Source of the DNA: a virus
Length of the DNA stretch: 64,000 nucleotides
Virus record (IMG/VR): IMGVR_UViG_3300008450_000004
Coordinates: 52,882 to 116,881 of that record
Strand: one strand, 5' to 3'
The notes beneath the pieces are model-generated. The model did not search any database, was not told the origin of the DNA, and worked only from the letters and a program-made list of their open reading frames with translations. Numbering within the stretch: position 1 is the first letter of the stretch; each line of letters starts with the position of its first letter. Positions 45,903-54,660 of the stretch are shown piece by piece. The translations under genes were made by a program, and so were the position numbers.

Positions 45903-46175
45903 ATGGAAATGTTTTTATGGATTTTAGGAGTACACCTAATTGAATTAATAGGAATAGGAATATTCTTTTTAATTAAAAAAAATTCTAACTTAGAAAAAGT
46001 TGTTAATCAACAACAACAACATATAGAAAATTTAGACTTTATTACATCTCAGTTAATATCTAATTTATCTAAAATAGATGAACGTGCTCACGTTGAGGGT
46101 GATGCTGAGTTAGAAGAAATATTTAGAAATACAATTGAATTAAGAGAACTGTTGAAAACAATTTCTGACAAATAA
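45903..46175 (+). CDS. Small membrane-anchored coiled-coil protein, 90 aa
   Basis: One membrane segment (residues 4-24, LWILGVHLIELIGIGIFFLI) and a long charged helix (EKVVNQQQQHIENLDF). Not recognised; could be a spanin or a virion-assembly partner. Confidence 0.55.
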   Translation: MEMFLWILGVHLIELIGIGIFFLIKKNSNLEKVVNQQQQHIENLDFITSQLISNLSKIDERAHVEGDAELEEIFRNTIELRELLKTISDK

Positions 46176-46213
46176 TTTGTTTCCCCCATTTTTCTTTATT
46201 ACCGTCGTAATTG

Positions 46214-46918
46214 ATGGAAAATAATCAAGACAAAACAGGTCCTAGTGTGTACTTTACCCAAGAAACTGAGGATGCTATCGTAGAATACTTACAAACTTCA
46301 GACGAATCTAATAGAAATAAAATTTATAATAGTAAGATTAAATATGCTTTTTACAAACTAGCAGAAAATATCATACATACATTTAAATTTTACTATACAG
46401 ATATTAATACTATTGAAGATTTAAAACATGAAGTAGTTACATTTTTATTAGAAAAATTACATTTATACTCTCCTGGAAAGGGTAAAGCATATTCTTATTT
46501 TGGAACTATTGCTAAGAGATACTTAATTATCTATAATAACAATAATTATAAAAAACTTCAGAGACATGGGGAGATGGATGAAATTGAAGAGGATAAGTCA
46601 TATTTAGATAAAACTATAAAAGAATCTGAAGAAGATATTAATTTGAATTTGTTTATAACTTTATATATAAGATATATAGACAAACATCTTTATAAATTAT
46701 TCCCTAAACCACAAGATGCTAAAACGGCAGATGCTATTATAGAATTATTTCGAAAAAGAGAATCATTAGAAATATTCAATAAAAAAGCTTTATATATATA
46801 CATTCGTGAAATAACAGATGTTTCTACTCCTCAAATAACTAAGATAACTAAAAAACTGAATAATTTAAGGGTTAAGTTATATAACGAGTATTATTCTACA
46901 GGATACGTAAAATTTTAA
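46214..46918 (+). CDS. gp55-like late sigma factor
   Basis: 234 aa. A sigma-type layout: SKIKYAFYKLAENIIHTFKFYY, then TIEDLKHEVVTFLLEKLHLYSPGKGKAYSYFGTIAKRYLI (region 2-like), as in T4 gp55 and its relatives. No region 4 is apparent. It would direct RNA polymerase to short TATTTAT-type boxes that precede the structural genes. Start at ATG 46214; a TTG precedes it. Confidence 0.7.
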   Translation: MENNQDKTGPSVYFTQETEDAIVEYLQTSDESNRNKIYNSKIKYAFYKLAENIIHTFKFYYTDINTIEDLKHEVVTFLLEKLHLYSPGKGKAYSYFGTIAKRYLIIYNNNNYKKLQRHGEMDEIEEDKSYLDKTIKESEEDINLNLFITLYIRYIDKHLYKLFPKPQDAKTADAIIELFRKRESLEIFNKKALYIYIREITDVSTPQITKITKKLNNLRVKLYNEYYSTGYVKF

Positions 46919-46947
46919 ATCCTTTATATTTATATTAAATAATAATT

Positions 46948-47334
46948 ATGATCAATTTTAATGACGTAACACTTTTTGGTAATACATCATTATCAGATAT
47001 ATTTAAACAGATACATAAAAATAATAAATCTGTTGATAATCAAATTAATGAACTTATTGGAGCCCTTAAACCCCTTGCTTCATCTAATGCTGGTTCAGCA
47101 GTAATGTTGATGCCTACCGTTAAAGATTTAATTGACGTTAACGTAAAAAATAATGATCAATTAATTAAAATGGCAGGTATAGCCCAGCGAGCTACTAATA
47201 CACATTCAGCTAATGAACCCTTATTTGATATGAGTGAAATTCAGTTATTATTAGAAGAACAAAACGCTATTAAAGAAGAAGGTACAAAACTGTTAGAAAC
47301 AGCTCAAAAAGATTTACAAAAACGCTTAGAATAA
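46948..47334 (+). CDS. Hypothetical virion-associated protein, 128 aa
   Basis: A TATATTTATA box (46923-46932) is about 16 nt upstream. Helical, with NNKSVDNQINELIGALKPLASS, then KMAGIAQRATNTHS. It lies directly before the spike-like gene, so it may be a baseplate or tail chaperone. Not recognised. Confidence 0.6.
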   Translation: MINFNDVTLFGNTSLSDIFKQIHKNNKSVDNQINELIGALKPLASSNAGSAVMLMPTVKDLIDVNVKNNDQLIKMAGIAQRATNTHSANEPLFDMSEIQLLLEEQNAIKEEGTKLLETAQKDLQKRLE

Positions 47335-47335
47335 A

Positions 47336-48556
47336 ATGGCTTTAAAATACGGTTTAAAAGGTAGTAATCAAATAAGTAACCCCATAAAGAAAAAAACCAC
47401 AGGACAAGGTAATTCTTTTGCTTTATCTTACGGAAAGGTTTTTGGAGTAGTTACAGGTATTAATTTACCTACCGTTAAAATGTATGAAAAAGCAAATAAA
47501 AGAATAGGAGCTATATTTTATAAAGACTATTATGTTAGTCGAACTGAAGACGGAAATTTAACAGACAGTTTTTTAGATACATGCGCTATTGCTTATCCTT
47601 TCTATAGTAGTGTCCAAGATTATCCTTTATTAAATGAAATAATACTTACATTACCTGGGGTATCTATAGGATCTCAAACAAAAAACGATATTAAAGGTAA
47701 TATAAATTATTGGTTATGTACTATTAATCTTTGGGGAAACAGTGAACAAAATGCTCAATCTTCTAATAATGGTTCTCCTTTAGGAAAAACATATAATGAA
47801 AATGGAAATATAAAAAATTTAATAACATATGAAGGAGACTATATATTATCTGGCCGAACAGGTCAATCTATTCGTTTTGGTAGTACCGTTGGATTGTATA
47901 GCAATCCTGCTAGTTTAAATTATAATGAATGGAGTAAAATAGGAAATAATGGAAGTCCAATATTGATACTTTCTAATGGGTTAAATTTTAATAGTACCCC
48001 ACAACTTTTATATTCAGAACAAATAAACAAAGATGCTTCTTCTATTTATTTAACTTCAACTCAAGCTTTACCTATAGAAATAGATTCTACTGGTTTAAAA
48101 TCTCCATTAATAGGAGAGCCAGTATCACCTGAATCTTATAATAACTCACAAGTTATATTAAATGGTGATAGAATATTAATTAATTCTAAAAAGGATGAAG
48201 TAATGTTATTTTCTAAAACAAATACTATATTAAAAGGAAATGGAATTAATTTAATAGGAAGTTCTATTGAATTATCTTCAAATGATATATATTTAGGTAA
48301 AACATCAAACGGAGAGTTACCAAATGAACCTATTTTATTAGGTCAAAAAACATTAAATATGCTTAGTGAATTGTTATCATCTATGCAAACGTTTTTAAAT
48401 AGTATTTCGTCTGCAACTGATAGTAATGGTGTTCCTATAGCTGCTATAAAAATAGCTGCTGATAAATTTAACCAAAGCTTAGAAAAAATATCAGAACAAT
48501 TAGATCCTGATAATACAGATAAATTTATAGCATCTAACCAAGTATTTGTATCATAA
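47336..48556 (+). CDS. Baseplate central spike-like protein
   Basis: 406 aa. SGRTGQSIRFGSTVGLYSN and a C-terminal region of short repeated strands (NGDRILINSKKDEVMLFSK, GNGINLIGSSIELSSNDIYLGK) resemble the beta-helix of gp5/VgrG-type spikes. The lysozyme domain of T4 gp5 is not seen. It is followed by the coiled-coil protein and the gp25 and gp6 genes, in baseplate-like order. Confidence 0.6.
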   Translation: MALKYGLKGSNQISNPIKKKTTGQGNSFALSYGKVFGVVTGINLPTVKMYEKANKRIGAIFYKDYYVSRTEDGNLTDSFLDTCAIAYPFYSSVQDYPLLNEIILTLPGVSIGSQTKNDIKGNINYWLCTINLWGNSEQNAQSSNNGSPLGKTYNENGNIKNLITYEGDYILSGRTGQSIRFGSTVGLYSNPASLNYNEWSKIGNNGSPILILSNGLNFNSTPQLLYSEQINKDASSIYLTSTQALPIEIDSTGLKSPLIGEPVSPESYNNSQVILNGDRILINSKKDEVMLFSKTNTILKGNGINLIGSSIELSSNDIYLGKTSNGELPNEPILLGQKTLNMLSELLSSMQTFLNSISSATDSNGVPIAAIKIAADKFNQSLEKISEQLDPDNTDKFIASNQVFVS

Positions 48557-49782
48557 TGAGTAATGTATCTTCATTAATATCACCAGGAATAACTAAAACT
48601 TTAAATAGTACAGGTTTACCTAGTGCTTTTGGTAACCAAGTTAAAGAATCGGCAAAGAAAAAAATAATATCAGCTGCTTTAGGACAAACCCAAATACTTC
48701 AACAAAAATTAGAAGATGTAATAAAGAAAAAATTAGAATTAGAAATAACTCATACTTTTAATTTAAAAAAATTAGATTCACAATATATTCCTAATAAACC
48801 AGAGAAATCAGTTTTAACTGAAGAAGAATATAATGTTGCTGTAATAATTGAGAACGCTAGATATACGGTTGAAAAAGAATTATTAGATAAACAACAAAAA
48901 GATATTGAGATTCAAATACAAAGTATAGTTAAGGATCCTAAAATTAAAAGAACAATAAAACAAAAAGCATACAAATTAAAGGTTAAAAAAAATAAAGCTA
49001 AAAATAAAGCAGAAAAAACTAAAGCATTTAAAGCATTACTTTTAAGTACTGCTAAATCTGTAGCTCCTTTATTAATGTATTCTAGTCTTAGGATAATAGC
49101 TAGGTTAGCTGTTCAAAATAGTAATCTTAAAGACTTAGTAGACCAAACTAATGCTATAATTGAGGCGGCAACTACTCCAGAACAATTAGAACAAGCTAGA
49201 GTAAGTAGAAATACGGCGTATAATGTATTAAATAATAATGAAAGAAATTTAATAGATATTAAAGATAAGTTAGAATTAATTACTTTAATAACAAGTACTC
49301 TAACAATATTAAGTGATGTATTAATTACGTCATTATCACCTCCTGGTACTCCTGCATCTGCTTATAAACCATATGAAACTATATTAAAAACATTAGAAAT
49401 ATTAAATAACAGTTTACTTGTTTTAGTACCTATTTTAGATATATTAATATCTGAATTATCTGATTTAAAAAAACAATTACGAGAAATCGACAATAGATTA
49501 GATTTACAAACTATAGATAGTGGTAATTTAGAAGCAGTAAATGTATTATTAAATAATATTAAACAACCAAAAGACGAAACTTATAAAGGATTTAAATTAA
49601 AAATTAAAGAAGATCAAGATCCTCGTACTTTTGTTAAAGATAGTATTAAACGTCATTATGCCGTTGCTTTTGATAAAGATAATGTAGAAGTAATTAAAAG
49701 TGAATATTCATATACATTAGAACCACAGATATTAATAGATCAATTAAAAATAATTATAGATCAACGAAATTTACAAGCTTAA
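48556..49782 (+). CDS. Tail or baseplate coiled-coil protein, 408 aa
   Basis: Long charged helices (residues 40-160, with repeats of Lys and Glu), a hydrophobic segment (SVAPLLMYSSLRIIARLAV) and a second helical region. It starts on the last base of the spike gene. It could be a hub or tape-measure-associated protein. No closer family recognised. Confidence 0.55.
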   Translation: MSNVSSLISPGITKTLNSTGLPSAFGNQVKESAKKKIISAALGQTQILQQKLEDVIKKKLELEITHTFNLKKLDSQYIPNKPEKSVLTEEEYNVAVIIENARYTVEKELLDKQQKDIEIQIQSIVKDPKIKRTIKQKAYKLKVKKNKAKNKAEKTKAFKALLLSTAKSVAPLLMYSSLRIIARLAVQNSNLKDLVDQTNAIIEAATTPEQLEQARVSRNTAYNVLNNNERNLIDIKDKLELITLITSTLTILSDVLITSLSPPGTPASAYKPYETILKTLEILNNSLLVLVPILDILISELSDLKKQLREIDNRLDLQTIDSGNLEAVNVLLNNIKQPKDETYKGFKLKIKEDQDPRTFVKDSIKRHYAVAFDKDNVEVIKSEYSYTLEPQILIDQLKIIIDQRNLQA

Positions 49783-49795
49783 AATATTTATACAC

Positions 49796-50137
49796 ATGAA
49801 TGTAAAAACATTTAAAAATTTAATAAAAGAAGCGGTAGCTGAAGCAGTTCGCGAAGAGTTACATGCTATTCTAAATGAAAGTAAACCAACAAAATCATTA
49901 CAAGAAAATAAAACATTTAATTTTACTAGTAATGATGTATCAACTGTAGGTGACGTAAGAGCTCAACTAAGAAACAAAATGGGAACTATGTTTGGTTTTG
50001 AACAACCTACTATATCTAATAATGGAGTACCATTAGTTGTCGATTCAGCTAATGAAAACCCATTTGCTAACTTTATAATGGATGCTGCTCTTAACATGAC
50101 GGCTCAAGATAAAGCAGGATTAAACAATTTAGGATAA
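49796..50137 (+). CDS. Virion protein with helical N-terminal tag, 113 aa
   Basis: Starts NVKTFKNLIKEAVAEAVREELHAILNES, an amphipathic helix similar to the tags of the proteins at 28970 and 37087. Preceded by a TATTTATA box at 49785. The body is polar (NFTSNDVSTVGDVRAQ). It is probably a baseplate or capsid-associated protein. Confidence 0.6.
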   Translation: MNVKTFKNLIKEAVAEAVREELHAILNESKPTKSLQENKTFNFTSNDVSTVGDVRAQLRNKMGTMFGFEQPTISNNGVPLVVDSANENPFANFIMDAALNMTAQDKAGLNNLG

Positions 50138-50138
50138 A

Positions 50139-50549
50139 ATGCCAATACCTCAAGTAACACGTGTAAATCCTTTAGATTTGCAAAAAAATATTGCAATTGG
50201 GATATCTTTACCATTTAACGGACCTGGAGTATTTAATGAAACACATAGTACTAAAGAACAAACAAAATCTAATGTTATTAATCTTTTACTTACAAATAAA
50301 AAAGAAAGAATAATGAATCCTGATTTTGGAGCCGATATTAAAGATTTATTATTTGAAGGAATGACAGAAAATCTTAAAAATATTATTCAAGATAGAATAG
50401 CTACTTCATTTTCAACTTATATTCCACAAGCAAGTCTAGATAAAGTTGATGTAGTTTTTAGTGAAGATACTAATACTATAAATATAACAGTCAATTATAC
50501 ATTAAATATTTCAGGTACTCCAGATCAAGTTACTATAGAATTTCAATAA
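50139..50549 (+). CDS. Baseplate wedge protein gp25-like
   Basis: 136 aa, normal for the family. NLLLTNKKERIMNPDFGADIKDLLFE is the gp25/GPW signature (ER...P.FG..l...lFE), with the later ITVNYTLNISG strand. It joins the wedge to the tail sheath. It starts 2 bp after the previous gene and 3 bp before gp6. Confidence 0.88.
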   Translation: MPIPQVTRVNPLDLQKNIAIGISLPFNGPGVFNETHSTKEQTKSNVINLLLTNKKERIMNPDFGADIKDLLFEGMTENLKNIIQDRIATSFSTYIPQASLDKVDVVFSEDTNTINITVNYTLNISGTPDQVTIEFQ

Positions 50550-50551
50550 AA

Positions 50552-52375
50552 ATGGCAAATAACGTATCATATATAAATAAAAGTTTTAGTGATTTTAAAT
50601 CAAATCTAATAAATTATGCTAAAACATATTTTCCTAACACATATAACGATTTTTCGGATGCCTCTCCAGGTAATATGTTTATTGAATTAGCTTCTTATGT
50701 AGGTGATGTAATGTCATTTTATTTAGATACTCAAATTCAAGAAAATTTTTTATTATACGCTAAAGAAAAAGAAAATTTATATGCTATGTCTTATGTTATG
50801 GGATATAGACCTAAAGCATCTTATGCTGCATCTGTTGACTTAGATATATATCAAATAATGCCCTCTACAATAAATGTAGTAACAGGTGAAACAATACCTA
50901 ATAATGTAATATATGGTTTAATAGTTCCCGCTAATACTAATATAGTTTCAACATCCACCGGAGAAAATTTTATAACAACAGATGTTGTAGATTTTACAGA
51001 TTTATCAGGAGCTGAGGTAAATTTTATAGATAGTAACTTTTTTTTAATTAAAAAAACAATTAAAGCTATATCAGCTGAAATAAAAACATCTACTTTTACT
51101 TTTACTACTCCACAAAAATTTCAAACTATTACTTTAAATGATACTAATATATTACAAATTTTAGATATAACAGGAAGCGATAGTAACCAATGGTATGAAG
51201 TACCTTATTTAGCTCAAGGAACCATATATCAAAAAACAACTAATACAAATTCTGACTCTTCTCAAGTACCTTATTTATTACAATTACAAAGAACTCCAAG
51301 AAGATTTGTATCTAGATTATTATCTAATAATACACTACAATTAGAATTTGGTGCTGGAGTATCTAATACTTCAGATACTAATATTATTCCTACTCCAGAT
51401 AATATTCAATTAGGATTAGTTCCAGGAATTTCAGATTTATCTAATAATTATAATAAAGCATCCGTATTTTTTACTAGAGAGTATGGATTAGCTCCCTCTA
51501 ATACAACACTACAAGTTAGATATTTAGTTGGGGGAGGTATATTATCTAATGTACCATCAAACGATTTAACACGAATAGACACATCTGGAATATATTTTAA
51601 AAATGGAACTCCACCTGGTATAGGTTTACCTACTCAAGTATTACAAAGTGTAGTTAGTAATAATCCTATTCCTGCTACGGGAGGTAGAGACGGAGATCAA
51701 GTTGAAGAAGTTAGAAATAATGCGTTATATGCTTATTCGTCTCAAATGAGAGCTGTAACTAAAACAGATTATATAGTAAGAGCATTATCTTTACCATCAG
51801 AATATGGAAGTATTGCTAAAGTATATGCAACTCAACCATTAGCTTCAGATAACAGTAGTAAAACTTCTAATACATTAGCATTAGATATGTATATTTTAGC
51901 ATATAATTCTAGTAAACAATTAATCAATGCTACTAATAATTTAAAAAATAATTTATCTACTTATATTAATGAATATAAAATAGCTACAGATGCTATTAAC
52001 ATTAAAGATGCATTTTATATTAATATAGGTATTAATTTTGATATTACTACTGCTGTTGGGTTTAATAATAATGAAGTAATTAGTAATTGTATATTGTCTT
52101 TAAAAGATTATTTTGATATAAATAAATGGCAAATAAATCAACCTATTATATTATCTGATATAACATCTAAACTATTAAAAATAAAAGGAGTACAATCAGT
52201 AGTAAAGATTGAAATAATAAATAAACAAGATTCAACTGGAAATACTTATTCTTTATATGGTTATGATATTTTAGGAGCTACTAGTAATGGAGTTATTTAT
52301 CCTTCATTAGATCCTTCTATTTTTGAAGTTAGATATCCTAATACTGATATTTCCGGGAGGGTAGTTGTTTTTTAA
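50552..52375 (+). CDS. Baseplate wedge protein gp6/J-like
   Basis: 607 aa. ASPGNMFIELASYVGDVMSFYLDTQIQENFLLYAKEKENLYAMSYVMGYRPK is typical of gp6-like baseplate J proteins, and GGRDGDQVEEVRNNALYAYSSQMRAVTKTDYIVRAL of their middle domain. It forms the wedge ring of the baseplate. Follows gp25 as in T4-like gene order. Confidence 0.88.
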   Translation: MANNVSYINKSFSDFKSNLINYAKTYFPNTYNDFSDASPGNMFIELASYVGDVMSFYLDTQIQENFLLYAKEKENLYAMSYVMGYRPKASYAASVDLDIYQIMPSTINVVTGETIPNNVIYGLIVPANTNIVSTSTGENFITTDVVDFTDLSGAEVNFIDSNFFLIKKTIKAISAEIKTSTFTFTTPQKFQTITLNDTNILQILDITGSDSNQWYEVPYLAQGTIYQKTTNTNSDSSQVPYLLQLQRTPRRFVSRLLSNNTLQLEFGAGVSNTSDTNIIPTPDNIQLGLVPGISDLSNNYNKASVFFTREYGLAPSNTTLQVRYLVGGGILSNVPSNDLTRIDTSGIYFKNGTPPGIGLPTQVLQSVVSNNPIPATGGRDGDQVEEVRNNALYAYSSQMRAVTKTDYIVRALSLPSEYGSIAKVYATQPLASDNSSKTSNTLALDMYILAYNSSKQLINATNNLKNNLSTYINEYKIATDAINIKDAFYINIGINFDITTAVGFNNNEVISNCILSLKDYFDINKWQINQPIILSDITSKLLKIKGVQSVVKIEIINKQDSTGNTYSLYGYDILGATSNGVIYPSLDPSIFEVRYPNTDISGRVVVF

Positions 52376-52404
52376 TATATTTATTATAAAGTAAAAATAT
52401 AATT

Positions 52405-52995
52405 ATGACATTTACAAGAGAACAAATTGAAGCAGCAGTTAAATTAAAAGGATATGTTTGGTTTGAAGGTGCAAAAGACTACGATTTAAATATTGTTGGA
52501 GTTAGAAACTCGGCAACTGGTAACAAAGTTACTAATGTTTTTGATGATACTATGACAGTGTCTTATAAACTAAATGGACAGTGGGTTTTTAAACAATGGA
52601 TGTGTACAACTGACCCCGGTACTAAAGGTGTTAAAGAATTTCATAACGCAGCTGGGGTTGCTCGTTTAGTAGAAGGACAATACAGAGGTTCACATTCTAT
52701 CGGATTACATCAGGGTAAATATGAAGCTTTAAAACAAGCTAAACCCGTTAAGGTATATCGTGATGCTAATAAAGACATGACCTATGATGAAAGTAAAACC
52801 GAAACTGGTGTTTTTGGTATTAATATTCATAAAGCGGGTGCTGATTCAACTTATGTTGAAAATTGGTCAGAAGGATGTCAAGTATTTAAAAAATCTGCTG
52901 ATTTTGATTCATTCATGATAATCGCTAAAGAAGCAGCAAAAATACATGGCGCTTCGTTTACTTATACATTAATTGAAAGTGCTGATATAAAATAG
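52405..52995 (+). CDS. Peptidoglycan-active protein of LD-transpeptidase/endolysin-like type
   Basis: 196 aa. GINIHKAGADSTYVENWSEGCQVFKKS resembles the H...S.GC motif of YkuD-type or related virion lysozymes, with the His and Cys of the active site. TGTDPGTKGVKEFHNAAG-like stretches are not repeated elsewhere. It lies in the baseplate block, so it could open the cell wall during infection. Call is moderate. Confidence 0.6.
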   Translation: MTFTREQIEAAVKLKGYVWFEGAKDYDLNIVGVRNSATGNKVTNVFDDTMTVSYKLNGQWVFKQWMCTTDPGTKGVKEFHNAAGVARLVEGQYRGSHSIGLHQGKYEALKQAKPVKVYRDANKDMTYDESKTETGVFGINIHKAGADSTYVENWSEGCQVFKKSADFDSFMIIAKEAAKIHGASFTYTLIESADIK

Positions 52996-53171
52996 TGAGA
53001 GGAGCTTCAGACATAACTAAGTTGAAATTTGAGTATAATAATAAAAAAATAGTACCTATTTCAACTTGGTTATCTGAACTTAATATTATTTATATAAAAT
53101 TTCAAAAAACAGATAATACAACAATAAACATTGCTTATAATGATTTAACTAAATATATTAAATTAAATAAT
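52995..53171 (+). CDS. Possible small protein, 58 aa, GTG start
   Basis: The GTG at 52995 overlaps the previous TAG stop (TAGTG). VRGASDITKLKFEYNNKKIV, then TWLSELNIIYIKFQ. There is no ATG in frame. Coupled translation is possible; it could also be a chance frame. Confidence 0.35.
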
Positions 53172-53227
53172 TAAGTTAAAATAGTAAAAATATATAATTA
53201 CCATATTTATATGTATAAACTATATCT

Positions 53228-54316
53228 ATGGCAATTTATAAAATATTCCCAGAAAAAAGCGCTACTTTATATTCATATTCCTCTAGTCTTAATTCAGGAT
53301 TAGATGAAATACTAGAATTAAGCACATTTTACACAGTGACTAATGAAGTATCACGTGTATTATTAAAATTTCCACAAAGTGAAATCACAGATATAATAAA
53401 TAATAAAGTATCAGGAAGTACTTATGATGCTTATTTAAAGTTATATTTAGCTAATGCTACTGAAATTCCATTAGATTACACTATATTTAGTCACCCTATA
53501 TCAGGAAGTTGGAATATGGGTACAGGAAGAGCAACTAATTTGCCTATTACAACAGACGGAGTTAGTTGGAAATTTAAAGATCAATTAAGTGGTAGTGCAT
53601 GGACAACAGGAACATTTCCAGGAAATACAACCGGATCATATACTGGTTCAAATGTTGGTGGTGGTGTGTGGAACATTACTGCTTCTTATGCTTCTAGTCA
53701 ATCATTCACTTATATAACTCCAAAAGATATTGAGTTAAAAGTTACAAATGTTGTGTCCGCCTGGAACAGTGGTTCCATTAGCAATGATGGATTTATATTA
53801 AAACATAGCTCATCATTAGAATTTACATCAGCCTCTAAATTTGAATTAAAATATTTTTCAGGTAATACTCATACTATATATCCCCCATGTCTAGAAATTA
53901 GGTGGAATGATTCTATTTATAATAGTTCTTTAACTCAAGTAACATCCGATTTAATAGTAGCTACTATAACAAATAATCAAAGCAAATATCAACAAGATTC
54001 AGTACAACGTTTTAGAGTAAATATAAGAGATAAATATCCTACTAGGATTTTCCAAACTGCTTCATTATATTTAAATAATAAAATATTACCCTCTTCTTCA
54101 TATTGGTCAATAAAAGATTTAGATACTGAGGAAATTGTTATAGATTTTGACACTAATTATACAAAGATAAGTGCCGATTCACAAGGTAATTATTTTGATG
54201 TATATCTATCAGGGATGCAACCCGAAAGATATTATCAAATTTTAATTAAAACCATATTAAGTAATGGTGAGGTATTAATATTTAATGATAATTATTATTT
54301 TAAAGTAGTAAGATAA
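53228..54316 (+). CDS. Tail or fibre protein with DNRLRE-like beta domain
   Basis: 362 aa. It begins AIYKIFPEKSATLYSYSSSLNSGLDEILELSTF, then strand-rich repeats, LLKFPQSEI and VVSAWNSGSISNDGFILKHSSS, as in DNRLRE-type carbohydrate-binding modules. Preceded by a TATTTATA box at 53205. It is likely a receptor- or baseplate-associated protein. Confidence 0.6.
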   Translation: MAIYKIFPEKSATLYSYSSSLNSGLDEILELSTFYTVTNEVSRVLLKFPQSEITDIINNKVSGSTYDAYLKLYLANATEIPLDYTIFSHPISGSWNMGTGRATNLPITTDGVSWKFKDQLSGSAWTTGTFPGNTTGSYTGSNVGGGVWNITASYASSQSFTYITPKDIELKVTNVVSAWNSGSISNDGFILKHSSSLEFTSASKFELKYFSGNTHTIYPPCLEIRWNDSIYNSSLTQVTSDLIVATITNNQSKYQQDSVQRFRVNIRDKYPTRIFQTASLYLNNKILPSSSYWSIKDLDTEEIVIDFDTNYTKISADSQGNYFDVYLSGMQPERYYQILIKTILSNGEVLIFNDNYYFKVVR

Positions 54317-54660
54317 TGTCAAAAATAGCTATACAAAAACGAATATTTGATAAAAATAATTTCCCTAAAGTAGTAGACACTCAGTTTTCTCAATTGATTA
54401 ATACCACACAAGGAGAAGATACTCTTAGTTTTACTTTAGAGGATTTTTTTACATTATATGAACAACTATTTTTTCAAATTCCTAAAGAAGGAGATACTAA
54501 TTCTCATAGATATATTCTAGAAAAAGAAGCAGAATATTTAGGAATTAATTTAAATACAGATGATATTCAAGCTTTGTTATCCGAAATAACTACATTAAGA
54601 CAAGAAATATTAACAACACAACAAACAATAAAAACATTAACTTCAGGTTCAAATGGCTAA
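54316..54660 (+). CDS. Small tail-associated protein, 114 aa
   Basis: Acidic helical protein (DFFTLYEQLFFQIPKEGDTN...EITTLRQEILTTQQTIKTL), probably a coiled-coil connector. It overlaps the gene before by 1 bp and the large protein after by 8 bp. Not recognised. Confidence 0.6.
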   Translation: MSKIAIQKRIFDKNNFPKVVDTQFSQLINTTQGEDTLSFTLEDFFTLYEQLFFQIPKEGDTNSHRYILEKEAEYLGINLNTDDIQALLSEITTLRQEILTTQQTIKTLTSGSNG